Below, piece after piece: positions 16,213-25,043 of a DNA stretch of 34,605 nt. The stretch spans positions 1-34,605 of the forward strand of contig UQCM01000026.1 in NCBI GenBank assembly GCA_900539525.1, read 5' to 3'. The notes beneath the pieces were generated by a model that saw nothing but the letters and a program-made list of their open reading frames with translations, was not told the origin of the DNA and ran no database searches. Both the position numbers and the translations under genes were made by a program. The stretch's first letter is position 1. Every line of letters starts with the position of its first letter. The DNA is from an uncultured Blautia sp. (GTDB lineage: Bacteria > Bacillota > Clostridia > Lachnospirales > Lachnospiraceae).

Positions 16213-19200
16213 TTATTTTGTCCTTTTCTGCATAATCTCCAGAAGGATGACTGCAGCTGCGATACCCACAAGGATGATGTATGGCAGTACCTTTGTCACA
16301 TCACCCGTCTTCGGGGATGCGGGGACTGTGGCCCCTCTTTGTGTCTCGGCTTTCTTTACCGACACTGTCTGTTCTCCATCCTTTAAGTCAGCATGGACTG
16401 CGATCTCCCGGCCATTAAAAGAAAGTCTCTCAAATACCACCAGTTTCTTTCCTGCCAGAGCAGAGGCGTCAAAGGTAAATTTCATTTCGGTCGTTCCTTT
16501 TGCTTTTTCTGCCTGAAAGGTTTTTGTTGCCGTTACTTCTTTTCCTCCCGCCTTCAGGGGCTTTCCGGACTCCTTATCCATCAGTTTGCCTGTTACCGTG
16601 TATTTTTTTCCGGCGATAAGCCCGGAATAAGATACCTTATCCGTTACCGTCACCCTGTCTGCAGGCTTTATTTCTTTCGTTCCGGACTCCTTACCTGAAG
16701 CTGATGTCGCAAGCTTCACATCACGGAAGGATACCGCCTGTCTCTTATCCCCTATTTCTGCATGGGATGCAATCTCCCGTTTTCCGAGATAGAGAGTCTC
16801 ATATACCACCGTTGTCTTCCCTGCCAGGGCAGTGGAATCCAGATTAAATATGACATCCACATCACCTTCCGTTTTCCCGGGCTTGAAAGCAACAGTGGAA
16901 GTAACTTTTCTTCCGTCCGATTTTACAGGTCTTTTTGTTTCCTTATGCATCAGGATACCGGTTACCGTATACTCCACACCAGGCACCAGATCCGTATAAT
17001 GCACTGTGTCAGTAATCACGGTCTTTTTATCCACAAATGCCTCATGTCCTTCCAATTCCTTCTCCGTGGCTGTCGTGACAAGCGAAGGTTTGTGAAAAGT
17101 CACCGTCTGGTCATTATCACCGATATCCGCATGGATAGCGACTTCCCTGTCATTCTGGTACATTGTCTCAAATGCCACTATGGATTTTCCGGCAAGAAGG
17201 GATGAATCAAAGGTAAAGATGATGTCTACGCTGCCATCCTTTTCCTTTGCAGTGAACGTGGCAGAACTCGTGGCGGCATGACCATCTGCCAGCAGCGGTT
17301 TACCGGTGCCCTTATCCATCAGGATGCCTTTTACGGTATACGCACGTCCCGGGATCAGACCGGTGTAATGAACCGTATCAACAACTGTGGTCTTCTCACT
17401 GATGATGCCATCATTTAAACCTGTCTCCTGGTCTTTTGCAGTGGTCTTTAAATCCACGTCCGTGAAATACACTTCCTGGTTTTCATCACTTAAATCTGCA
17501 TGGGATGCAATCTCCCTGTCTTTATAGTAAAGGGTCTCAAATACCACGGTAGATACATCCTCAAGCACTGTGGAATCCAGCGTGTATTCCAGACAGACGG
17601 TTCCATCAGCTGCTCCCGGTGTGAATTCCTTTTCTTCCGCCACCTGCACGCCATTGACCAGAAGTGGTTCACCGGTCGCCTTATCCATCAGGATACCGGA
17701 CAGCTTATAAGTATGGCCCGGAATCAGATCCCTGTAAGATACCTCATCAACAATGGTGGCTTCCTTCGTCAGGGGCGCGTAATGCCTGCCCGTTTTCTTG
17801 TCCGAAGCTTTGGTAGACACCTGCGGATTCCTGAACCCTACGGTCTGCCCTTCATCATTTATGTCTGCATGGGATGCCACATGGTATTTATCAAGGTACA
17901 GATCCTCAAATACCACTATTTTTTTCCCTTTCAGCAGGCTGGAATCAAAGGTAAAGGTCAGTTCGACCGTTCCCTTTCCATAACGGAGGCCACCGGATGG
18001 CCCGGAAGATGACCCTGTATCTTCATTGGCCTCTGGCACCGTAATGGTCACGCTGTCAGTGATCTTATTGCCCTCTTCGTCAAGCAGCGGCTCCCCGCTA
18101 TCCTTCAGGACCAGATAGCCGTTAAAGGTGTACTCCCTGCCCACTTCAAGGTTGTCATATTCTACCACATCAGTTATGGTGGTAGTTCCGTTCACATAGG
18201 CATCATGCGTCTGGCTCTCATTGTCCGCAGCTGTAGTCTTCAGCTTCGGTGCCTCTTTTGTTTCGTTTTCAGCCGGATCCAGTTCCTTCGTAACAGAATC
18301 CTCTTTAATCTCAACGGTGAACGGCTCCAGCATGAACTTTTCCTTATTGTTCTCACACAGAAGTTCCTCGACTCTGTATGTATCATACAGCAGTGCGCCT
18401 TTTTTATCGTCCAGGACATCCAGGTCACCAAACCAGATGCCGTCCTCCGCTGTCTCCCCACGGTTTGTATGGCTGCTGTGTGGTTTGGACGTATCAAGCA
18501 TGCCTTCCTTGTCCGTTACGATGATATGGGACTCTCCAGTTGTTATGGAAGTAATCTGAAAGGGCACGTCTGCAAGAGGGGTACCGTCATCACTTACTTT
18601 CATCATCCGGAAATCTCCACGCACAGGCTCTTCCGTAACAATAGCAGTGTTCCACTCCTCAAGAATCGAATTGCTCTCTTCACGTTCCAACCTGTATACA
18701 TGAATGGAAGGGTCAAGTTGATAGCCTTCCGGTGGCCTGGTTTCCTGAATAGTGATAGTTCCAAGGGGAAAAGTTATTTCCTCATGTTCATTCGTGTACA
18801 ATTCATCTCCTGAAATCGGCTTATCTCTATCCAGATCAACCTTTCCATCCTTATCTGTCCGAAACACCCAGGTCCTGACCGGAACAAGTCCTTCTATTTC
18901 CTCTTCTGTGCCATAATATCCATCATAATATTTTATGGTATACTCTGCCCCTTCAAGGACTGCAGCACCCTGTGCCGCTCCGCTATCAGTTTCGGAATCC
19001 TGTTTTCTGAGAATAATGCTAACCGGGTCACTGAACGGGATGTCTTCTGCAGGTACTTCATTCGTTTTCCCCTTTACGACAATGAATGGGATCGCCTCCT
19101 TGTTCTTCTGGAATCCCTTCGGTGCCACTGTCTCTACTGCGTAATAGTACCCGGTAGGTATATCCTCTATAATGTTTGATATTCCATTTTCATCCGTCAC

Positions 19201-21630
19201 CAGAACTCCTCTTTTGATACCGTCGGTATTGGGGGCTGTCATGGAAGCCTTCTGGTAGATTTCATAAGTGGCGCCTGCCAGCGAATAACACCTGTTGTCC
19301 TTCGTGATCTCCGGCACAGAGGATCTCTTTATGAGCTTTACCGGTGCCGTTGTGGAATCATTCGGTATGCTGAAGAAGGTATGCTTGTATGCATCCACCG
19401 CCTCTATCGCATCTACCTCAATGGGATGTGAATCTGAATAGGTCACTCCGCCGTCATCCTCCGGATAGAAGGAATACACCTGCGGTGATGCCACATATCC
19501 GACCGTGGACCGGCAGGCCGGCGAGTCCGGGTTCTCCTTAAGGTAATACTTCTTCCTGGAGAAAAATCCCCTGATCACGGTGGTCGGCCCGGCCAGCGGT
19601 ATCGTCTTCACCTTGCCTGTAAAGGATGCATTGTCGGATACCAGGAACTCAAAATCCTTCCAGGAAAGTCCTTTCATTTCCGGGGTCTCATTTTCCTTGA
19701 ATGACTTCTTAAGTGTGATATCAACCAGCAGCGGCTCATCAGCTATTTTCACCGTCAGGTCGTTGTCTGTATCCTTTGTTTCGTTCCCTTCCGCATCCCT
19801 CATGATGATGCTGCCGTCACCATAAGCGGAAAACACCTTATAGAAGTAATGCTTTCCGGAAGGGACACCGGCAGTGCCGGAATATCCCAGGCTCATACCA
19901 TCCGGAGCCTTTCTCTCGAATAAGACATAATAATCAGACGCCCCTGTTTCTACCGAAAGCAGATCGGTCTTTCCACTTTCATCCGTAGTATAAGTTCCTG
20001 CATATTTGAAATAAGATGGATTCGGGTTTTTTTCCGTATCACCTGGTGATGCATTGCCGTTTAACATCAATTTCTCCACATAGGTCATGATCGTCTTTTT
20101 ATCTTCTTTTGACTCGTGGGCTGCCCACCATTCACTGTTGGTATCATAGTTCCTGTTATGGTCATCCGCTATCTTTTTGGCACCTGCGCTGTTTAATTTG
20201 AACAGCCGGAATCTGGCCCCACTCTTCGAGCCTGTTGTAGTATTCCCCAGCAGGTCTGTCAGCGAACCAGTGCGGACTGTCTTTTCCAGCCGGATATCTG
20301 TGTCTTTCGGTGTCCTGCTGGTCATCTGGATATAACCCTCTGTTGTCTGTCCTCTGCCTCCATTGGCACCCCAGATCCGGAACGTGTATGTTGCTTCCCC
20401 ATCGTCCTCGTCAATGCTGATACACTGAATATAAGCATCCGCACCTGACAGCCCATTGTGGCTGCCGATATCTGATACACCGGTACATCTCATGTATACC
20501 TGGCCGCTGCCATCCGTCCCCACGTTATTGAACCTGGCTCCCTCCGGCTTTGTTACCCCGAACAGGCTGCAGACCGTGTCTACGGATGGGCGGGGAACTG
20601 TCCATGTCCCATTCCCCCAGATGCTGCTCTCTCCGGTTGCGGGTTTTGATTCATACATCGATGGCTGCCCGCCCTTCCAGGTATAGGTAAGCCCCGTCAA
20701 CTTCTTTACCGTTGAGGTATTAAAAGAACCGGCTGCCCTTATGCACCTGGATGTGTTGGATGCCGCACCGGCAAACTCAATGGCGACAGTACCGTCCTGC
20801 CCCTCATACTTTGACACGTCGAGGAGAAGGAAGATGTGTCCACCCATGCCAGGCATGGACTTCAGCGTGCTCCTTTCCACACCTTCCGGCAGCTCTGTTT
20901 CAGCATAGCCCCGGCTTCCGGTTGACTGGGCGTAAACCCAGACCTTACCATCCTTAATATCTGTCAGATCTATATTACATGTGTCAGTAAAGGTATTCCT
21001 TTTCCCTTTGTGAGCGATAGCATCCTCAAAAATAGAAATGCCGTAATAAATGTTCGCATAGGCATCACCCTTGATTTTAAACCCAAGCCTCTTTGTTTCC
21101 CTGCTTTGTGTGCTGTCTTCTTCCGGAACAGTCCGGGCTCTTGATATTGCTTCCTTCTCCGTTTCTTTTTCGGTTACTTTTTCTGTGGCTTTCCCCACAG
21201 GGTTCTCCGCGTCCTTTTTGGTCTCTGCTTCCGTTTCCAGTTTTTTTATACCGCTGTTCTTTCGATCAGCCACATCTGTTTCTGTCTCTTTTGTACCGGA
21301 TTTTTCTGTCTCCTCCCCTTTTTCCTTACTGAAAGAAACCGCAGGGGAAGTGGCAGGCATCACAGACTCCTCTTCTCCCTCATGGATATCAGACGCCTGC
21401 CCCTGGTCTGTGGTATAGCTTACGCCCTCTTCTGCCGGAAGCGTAATGCGGTACTGCCCCATCCCGGATATTTTCGCATGTTCTGTTTTATCCGTATCCT
21501 TTTCCGCCATGGGTACAGGCGACGCCTCCGTCTGTTTCTCAGACACAGGCGACGCCTGGGCGGCTCCCGTGCAAAAGCACATGGCGGCCGACAGCAGGAG
21601 CGCCGTGACCTGTTTCATCTTTTTTCTCAT
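16213..21630 (-). CDS. Giant SpaA/VaFE-repeat surface adhesin with SPKTG sorting signal (1805 aa)
   Basis: This is a large wall-anchored adhesin-like protein. A signal peptide (VTALLLSAAMCFCTGAAQA) precedes a Glu/Lys/Thr-rich stalk (about residues 27-175) and an N-terminal domain (about 180-445) with several Cys. SpaA/Cna-B-like segments follow (about 445-1130, for example GYYYAVETVAPKGF and ITIQETRPPEGYQL). Five tandem VaFE/T-Q ester-bond repeats (about 1130-1760) each have a Thr-rich first strand (LKTTA, STKA, LKTTA, VTTA, ATSA), a VxFExxY-like strand (AFETMY, VFETLY, VYETLY), HADI, and a terminal Gln (EGQTV, ENQEV, NDQTV, KRQAV, GEQTV). The end is SPKTGD, a hydrophobic helix and KRTK. It is transcribed just upstream of the TasA-like genes. 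AAGGA lies 9 nt before the ATG. A sortase must come from elsewhere, as none is in the window. Confidence 0.92.
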   Translation of the reverse strand: MRKKMKQVTALLLSAAMCFCTGAAQASPVSEKQTEASPVPMAEKDTDKTEHAKISGMGQYRITLPAEEGVSYTTDQGQASDIHEGEEESVMPATSPAVSFSKEKGEETEKSGTKETETDVADRKNSGIKKLETEAETKKDAENPVGKATEKVTEKETEKEAISRARTVPEEDSTQSRETKRLGFKIKGDAYANIYYGISIFEDAIAHKGKRNTFTDTCNIDLTDIKDGKVWVYAQSTGSRGYAETELPEGVERSTLKSMPGMGGHIFLLLDVSKYEGQDGTVAIEFAGAASNTSRCIRAAGSFNTSTVKKLTGLTYTWKGGQPSMYESKPATGESSIWGNGTWTVPRPSVDTVCSLFGVTKPEGARFNNVGTDGSGQVYMRCTGVSDIGSHNGLSGADAYIQCISIDEDDGEATYTFRIWGANGGRGQTTEGYIQMTSRTPKDTDIRLEKTVRTGSLTDLLGNTTTGSKSGARFRLFKLNSAGAKKIADDHNRNYDTNSEWWAAHESKEDKKTIMTYVEKLMLNGNASPGDTEKNPNPSYFKYAGTYTTDESGKTDLLSVETGASDYYVLFERKAPDGMSLGYSGTAGVPSGKHYFYKVFSAYGDGSIIMRDAEGNETKDTDNDLTVKIADEPLLVDITLKKSFKENETPEMKGLSWKDFEFLVSDNASFTGKVKTIPLAGPTTVIRGFFSRKKYYLKENPDSPACRSTVGYVASPQVYSFYPEDDGGVTYSDSHPIEVDAIEAVDAYKHTFFSIPNDSTTAPVKLIKRSSVPEITKDNRCYSLAGATYEIYQKASMTAPNTDGIKRGVLVTDENGISNIIEDIPTGYYYAVETVAPKGFQKNKEAIPFIVVKGKTNEVPAEDIPFSDPVSIILRKQDSETDSGAAQGAAVLEGAEYTIKYYDGYYGTEEEIEGLVPVRTWVFRTDKDGKVDLDRDKPISGDELYTNEHEEITFPLGTITIQETRPPEGYQLDPSIHVYRLEREESNSILEEWNTAIVTEEPVRGDFRMMKVSDDGTPLADVPFQITSITTGESHIIVTDKEGMLDTSKPHSSHTNRGETAEDGIWFGDLDVLDDKKGALLYDTYRVEELLCENNKEKFMLEPFTVEIKEDSVTKELDPAENETKEAPKLKTTAADNESQTHDAYVNGTTTITDVVEYDNLEVGREYTFNGYLVLKDSGEPLLDEEGNKITDSVTITVPEANEDTGSSSGPSGGLRYGKGTVELTFTFDSSLLKGKKIVVFEDLYLDKYHVASHADINDEGQTVGFRNPQVSTKASDKKTGRHYAPLTKEATIVDEVSYRDLIPGHTYKLSGILMDKATGEPLLVNGVQVAEEKEFTPGAADGTVCLEYTLDSTVLEDVSTVVFETLYYKDREIASHADLSDENQEVYFTDVDLKTTAKDQETGLNDGIISEKTTVVDTVHYTGLIPGRAYTVKGILMDKGTGKPLLADGHAATSSATFTAKEKDGSVDIIFTFDSSLLAGKSIVAFETMYQNDREVAIHADIGDNDQTVTFHKPSLVTTATEKELEGHEAFVDKKTVITDTVHYTDLVPGVEYTVTGILMHKETKRPVKSDGRKVTSTVAFKPGKTEGDVDVIFNLDSTALAGKTTVVYETLYLGKREIASHAEIGDKRQAVSFRDVKLATSASGKESGTKEIKPADRVTVTDKVSYSGLIAGKKYTVTGKLMDKESGKPLKAGGKEVTATKTFQAEKAKGTTEMKFTFDASALAGKKLVVFERLSFNGREIAVHADLKDGEQTVSVKKAETQRGATVPASPKTGDVTKVLPYIILVGIAAAVILLEIMQKRTK

Positions 21631-21682
21631 ATGTGATGTTCCTTTCTACCATTATGGCAAGTCTGTCTGTTTTCAGTGCATC

Positions 21683-21705
21683 AAAAAACCACCGTCCCCG
21701 GTGGT
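21683..21705 (-). terminator. Terminator or attenuator upstream of the 1805-aa adhesin gene
   Basis: On the minus strand ACCACCG-GGGA-CGGTGGT (21688-21705) is a perfect 7-bp GC-rich stem with TTTTTT directly after it. It lies 113 bp past the stop of the 364-aa gene and about 50 bp before the adhesin ATG. No good promoter is evident in those 50 bp, so it may be an attenuator in the adhesin leader rather than a simple terminator of the 364-aa gene. Confidence 0.75.
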
Positions 21706-21766
21706 CCCCTGCATAATCTTCTTTCTTCCATTGTCCTCTTCCTCTCCGCTCTTTTCCGAGGTTTGC

Positions 21767-21789
21767 ATTCCCCCCGGAGAGTTTTGTGA
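21767..21789 (-). repeat. Shared upstream motif, copy A
   Basis: On the minus strand the core reads ACAAAACTCTC-CGGGGGG-AATGC. It aligns with copy B at 22987-23006 over the whole motif, allowing 3 inserted bases. It lies about 140 bp upstream of the 1805-aa adhesin start, ahead of the hairpin at 21688-21705. Confidence 0.55.
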
Positions 21790-21818
21790 TATAAGAAATT
21801 CGAAGGAATCTCCTCTAC

Positions 21819-22913
21819 CTACTCTGTATCATTTAACTGCTTCCACACTTCATATTGACTGTCCGTGAGATACTCCCATGGGCCATAGTAATATACTGCC
21901 AAATTAGAAGTCGAAGCTTCACAGTCATATTTGTGATTTGATAAATATTCAAAAAAAACATCCCTAATTTTTCCTTTCACCTCATCAGTAAGGTCCACCT
22001 CTCTTTCCAGAATGCTGATAAGCTTTGTTTTATATTCCTGCGGATAATCACTTTCTAAAACCTTCTGCTCTGCAAACGTCCTTTCGTCATTCCCAAGTAT
22101 CCGGATCCAGATATTTGCCTGTTCAGAAGACCATGCGGGTCTGAAAAAAGACGGATAAAACACTTCATAATCTCCTGCGTTGCAATAATAAAGTTGTCCC
22201 ACAAGAACCTTCCGCCTCACCACATGAGTAATCTCATTCTCCGTATCCTGTTCAGATTCCGGATTTCTGACTGGTTCTGTTCCTCCTACATCTTCTGTCT
22301 CCTTTATTACCTCATGCTCCTGCTGCGTTTCCGTCACATTCGGTCTTTCCGATTCTTCCGAAACAGTATTCTTTCCAGTAACCGTAATCGTAATCGTGAC
22401 CACAAAGCTGCCCTTCTGGATGGTTATTTTTGCCGTACCTCCTTTGATGGCAGTCAGCCTGGCCATTGATCCATTTTTGACCACTTTCACCACTTCCGGA
22501 TTGCATGTGGTGACTTTTGCAGCTTTTCCCACTTCAATGACGCTTGTGGCACCCTTTTTCAGGGATACTTTTGATTTCGCAGCACCCGTTCCAATCACCC
22601 GGATAGTACATTTGAATGTCTTCTTCCCGGCTTTGATCTTCACTGTGGAAGTGCCATATTTTACCGCCCTGACCTTCACCATATTGGTTTTCCCGCGGAT
22701 GATCTTTACCGCTTTTCCGGATACCTTCCAGTCAGATTTCTTCATCTTTTTCGAGTATCCAGTCAGTCTAATACTTATTGCCTTCTCTTTAAATACCAGC
22801 ACAGACGTTTTATTCAGCTTTGCGGCAGCATTCACCCGCATGGGGGCGATCGTCACCATAAAACATAAAAAAGCGACAGCCATGAGCGGTGTCGCATTCA
22901 TTTTCTTCTTCAT
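21819..22913 (-). CDS. Secreted bacterial Ig-like protein (364 aa)
   Basis: This exported protein has a signal peptide (PLMAVAFLCFMVTIAPMRVNAAA) then Ig-like BIg2-type repeats: KLNKTSVLVFKEKAISIRL with DWKVSGKAVKIIRGKTNMVKV and YGTSTVKIKAGKKTFKCTIRV, then a second copy ending RLTAIKGGTAKITIQKGSFVVTITITVTG (about residues 28-185). A Glu/Thr-rich linker (about 186-235) leads to an unassigned C-terminal domain with PSFFRPAWSSEQANIW and VYYYGPWEYLTDSQYEVWK. It has no wall-sorting signal. It has its own promoter and sits between the pckA terminator and the adhesin gene. Its architecture recalls the frameshifted Ig-like protein at the far end of the locus. I infer an extracellular matrix or wall-associated role. 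No enzymatic motif is visible. Confidence 0.8.
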   Translation of the reverse strand: MKKKMNATPLMAVAFLCFMVTIAPMRVNAAAKLNKTSVLVFKEKAISIRLTGYSKKMKKSDWKVSGKAVKIIRGKTNMVKVRAVKYGTSTVKIKAGKKTFKCTIRVIGTGAAKSKVSLKKGATSVIEVGKAAKVTTCNPEVVKVVKNGSMARLTAIKGGTAKITIQKGSFVVTITITVTGKNTVSEESERPNVTETQQEHEVIKETEDVGGTEPVRNPESEQDTENEITHVVRRKVLVGQLYYCNAGDYEVFYPSFFRPAWSSEQANIWIRILGNDERTFAEQKVLESDYPQEYKTKLISILEREVDLTDEVKGKIRDVFFEYLSNHKYDCEASTSNLAVYYYGPWEYLTDSQYEVWKQLNDTE

Positions 22914-22942
22914 AGAATCTTCTTCCCTTCTTTCCTGATTCT

Positions 22943-22971
22943 ACTATAACACATCCAGGATATACTGTATA
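22943..22971 (-). promoter_or_regulatory. Promoter for the 364-aa Ig-like gene
   Basis: On the minus strand TATACA (22966-22971) and TATAGT (22943-22948) are separated by 17 bp, about 30 bp before the ATG at 22913. The -35 is only a 4/6 match. The repeated motif at 22987-23006 lies about 15 bp further upstream, where an activator could bind. Confidence 0.5.
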
Positions 22972-22986
22972 GGTTACTTTAGGTAC

Positions 22987-23006
22987 GCATCCCCCGAGAG
23001 TTTTGT
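22987..23006 (-). repeat. Shared upstream motif, copy B
   Basis: On the minus strand the core reads ACAAAACTCTC-GGGGG-ATGC, the shorter version of the motif at 21767-21789. It lies between the pckA terminator and the promoter of the 364-aa gene. Confidence 0.55.
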
Positions 23007-23028
23007 ACGATTTACCTTTCAAAATCAC

Positions 23029-23069
23029 AAAAAGAAGCAGTCAACTTTTTCCGCCGCCTGCTTCTTTTT
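23029..23069 (-). terminator. Terminator after pckA (bidirectional)
   Basis: AAAAAGAAGCAG (23029-23040) and CTGCTTCTTTTT (23058-23069) are perfect 12-bp arms around a 17-nt loop. Both strands end in a T run, so it can terminate pckA and also anything approaching from the other side. Confidence 0.88.
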
Positions 23070-23143
23070 TCATGATCTGTTCCTGATCATTTATACCGTT
23101 CAGAGCTGCAGATCACAGATCTGCCGAACAGTACTTTCATTAT

Positions 23144-24748
23144 TTATAACTGAGGACCTGCTGATACAAGTGCCTTTCCTGCTTCATTACCCTCATATTT
23201 TGCAAAGTTCTTAACGAATCTCTGTGCCAGATCCTTAGCCTTTGTCTCCCACTCAGCAGCATCTGCATACGTATCACGAGGATCCAGAATACCTGTATCT
23301 ACACCCGGAAGTTCTGTCGGTACCTCAAGGTTAAAGTACGGAATCTTCTTTGTCGGTGCATTCAGGATATCTCCATTCAGGATTGCATCGATGATTCCAC
23401 GGGTATCCTTAATCGTGATACGCTTACCTGTTCCATTCCATCCTGTATTTACAAGATATGCCTTAGCACCATTTGCTTCCATCTTCTTTACCAGCTCTTC
23501 GCCGTATTTCGTCGGATGAAGCTCAAGGAATGCCTGTCCAAAGCAAGCGGAGAAGGTAGGTGTCGGCTCTGTGATACCGCGCTCTGTACCGGCCAGCTTA
23601 GCAGTAAATCCTGACAGGAAATAGTACTCTGTCTGCTCCGGAGTCAGAATAGATACCGGCGGAAGTACACCAAAAGCATCTGCTGACAGGAAGATTACAT
23701 TCTTAGCTGCCGGTGCAGAAGATACTGGACGTACAATGTTCTCAATATGGTTGATCGGATAGGATACACGTGTATTCTCGGTTACACTCTTATCATCAAA
23801 ATCAATCTTGCCTTCCGCATCCAAAGTAACATTCTCCAGAAGTGCATCACGCTTGATCGCATTGTAGATATCCGGCTCAGAGTCTTTGTCCAGGTTGATA
23901 ACCTTAGCATAACATCCACCCTCAAAGTTGAATACGCCATTGTCATCCCAGCCATGCTCGTCATCACCGATCAGAAGACGCTTCGGATCAGTTGACAGAG
24001 TTGTCTTACCTGTTCCGGAAAGTCCGAAGAAGATTGCGGTATTCTCACCGTTCAGATCTGTGTTTGCAGAGCAGTGCATGGAAGCGATGCCCTTCAGCGG
24101 CAGATAGTAGTTCATCATTGAGAACATACCCTTCTTCATTTCTCCGCCGTACCATGTATTTACGATAACCTGCTCGCGGCTTGTAATGTTGAACATTACA
24201 GCTGTCTCTGAGTTCAGGCCCAGTTCTTTGTAGTTTTCAACTTTTGCTTTGGAAGCGTTGTAAACAACAAAATCCGGCTCAAAATCTTTCAGCTCTTCCT
24301 CTGTGGGCTGGATAAACATATTCTTAACAAAATGAGCCTGCCATGCTACCTCAACGATGAAACGGATTGCCATACGTGTGTCTTTATTAGCACCGCAGAA
24401 TGCATCTACTACGAAAAGTCTTTTGTTAGAAAGCTCTTTCAGTGCGATTTCCTTCACTGCATTCCATGCTTCCTGGGTAGCCGGATGGTTATCATTCTTG
24501 TATTCATCAGAAGTCCACCATACGGTATCTTTTGAATTCTCATCCATAACAATGAACTTATCTTTCGGTGAGCGTCCTGTATAGATACCGGTCATTACAT
24601 TAACAGCACCAAGTTCACTCTCCTGTCCCTTTTCAAAACCTTCCAGTTCCGGTCTGGTCTCTTCTTCAAACAACATCTCATAAGAAGGGTTGTACACGAT
24701 TTCTGTAGTTCCAGTAATACCATACTTACTTAAGTTGATTTCTGCCAT
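23144..24748 (-). CDS. pckA: Phosphoenolpyruvate carboxykinase (ATP)
   Basis: This cytoplasmic enzyme interconverts oxaloacetate plus ATP with phosphoenolpyruvate, CO2 and ADP. In gut anaerobes it often runs in the CO2-fixing direction. The 534 residues match the ATP-dependent family. Visible motifs are TGRSPKDKF (substrate binding), ITSREQVIVNTWYGGEMKKG, the P-loop GLSGTGKTTLS, the kinase-2-like DDEHGWDD, FEGGCYAKVINL, VSYPINHI, and NTGWNGTGKRI near the C-terminus. The ATG at 24748 gives the expected N-terminus MAEINLSKYGITG. A strong promoter lies about 95 bp upstream and a strong terminator downstream, so it is a single-gene unit. It marks the right boundary of the surface-protein locus. 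Confidence 0.97.
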   Translation of the reverse strand: MAEINLSKYGITGTTEIVYNPSYEMLFEEETRPELEGFEKGQESELGAVNVMTGIYTGRSPKDKFIVMDENSKDTVWWTSDEYKNDNHPATQEAWNAVKEIALKELSNKRLFVVDAFCGANKDTRMAIRFIVEVAWQAHFVKNMFIQPTEEELKDFEPDFVVYNASKAKVENYKELGLNSETAVMFNITSREQVIVNTWYGGEMKKGMFSMMNYYLPLKGIASMHCSANTDLNGENTAIFFGLSGTGKTTLSTDPKRLLIGDDEHGWDDNGVFNFEGGCYAKVINLDKDSEPDIYNAIKRDALLENVTLDAEGKIDFDDKSVTENTRVSYPINHIENIVRPVSSAPAAKNVIFLSADAFGVLPPVSILTPEQTEYYFLSGFTAKLAGTERGITEPTPTFSACFGQAFLELHPTKYGEELVKKMEANGAKAYLVNTGWNGTGKRITIKDTRGIIDAILNGDILNAPTKKIPYFNLEVPTELPGVDTGILDPRDTYADAAEWETKAKDLAQRFVKNFAKYEGNEAGKALVSAGPQL

Positions 24749-24841
24749 CTTACTTTAACCTCTTTTCTTCAATAGTTGCCTGCATCAGCAGGTCTTATGT
24801 TATTTTTTTAACAAAGCGGGTAGCCCCTCTTCAAATACTAT

Positions 24842-24869
24842 ATTATACATATTAAATCAATAAAATCAA
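24842..24869 (-). promoter_or_regulatory. Promoter for pckA
   Basis: On the minus strand TTGATT (24864-24869), a 16-bp AT-rich spacer, and a perfect TATAAT (24842-24847). The 95-nt leader contains a small hairpin (CCTGC-TGAT-GCAGG, near 24779-24792) of unknown role. Confidence 0.7.
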
Positions 24870-24889
24870 TAAAAATCCTCTAAAATTTT

Positions 24890-24995
24890 ATAAATCTATA
24901 GGGCGAGAGGTTACTGTTCACTCCGTGACCAGTAACACGCTTCGCAATGCACAGATATGATGCATTCTGCATCATATCGCGCTGCTACTCTCGGG
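24890..24995. repeat. Composite intergenic repeat, copy 2, with predicted three-way junction
   Basis: This element fills most of the gap between pckA and the SleB-type gene. An outer pair CGAGAG (24904-24909) / CTCTCG (24988-24993) encloses two hairpins. The first is the 27-bp palindrome identical to that at 5527-5555 (GTTACTG...CAGTAAC, 24910-24936). The second is a perfect 10-bp stem GATATGATGC / GCATCATATC (24954-24963 / 24969-24978). Its left end AAATCTATAGGGCGAGAG is repeated at 32120-32137. It contains no gene. Confidence 0.65.
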
Positions 24996-25043
24996 TTTTA
25001 CGTGACTTTCGCTTCGCTACACTCACAGAAAACTCTATCCGCT

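Noticed and set aside
16071..16271. 66-codon frame ending at the TasA-like start (ATATGA overlap)
   Set aside because: It begins inside the adhesin gene, and its sequence is not protein-like. The overlap could be chance; the structured leader is a better explanation.
16213..18250. Possible tandem DNA repeats or CRISPR
   Set aside because: The periodicity (about 360 bp) is due to VaFE protein repeats that are diverged at DNA level. There are no short identical repeats with spacers.
21720..21790. Possible c-di-GMP (GEMM) riboswitch before the adhesin
   Set aside because: A GCAAACC is present and a terminator follows, but the other conserved GEMM parts (ACGCAAAGCC-like loop, tetraloop receptor) are missing. 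Not called.
5565..22913. Sortase within the fibre locus
   Set aside because: I looked for TLxTC and similar class motifs in all plausible frames and found none, although two proteins have sorting-like ends.
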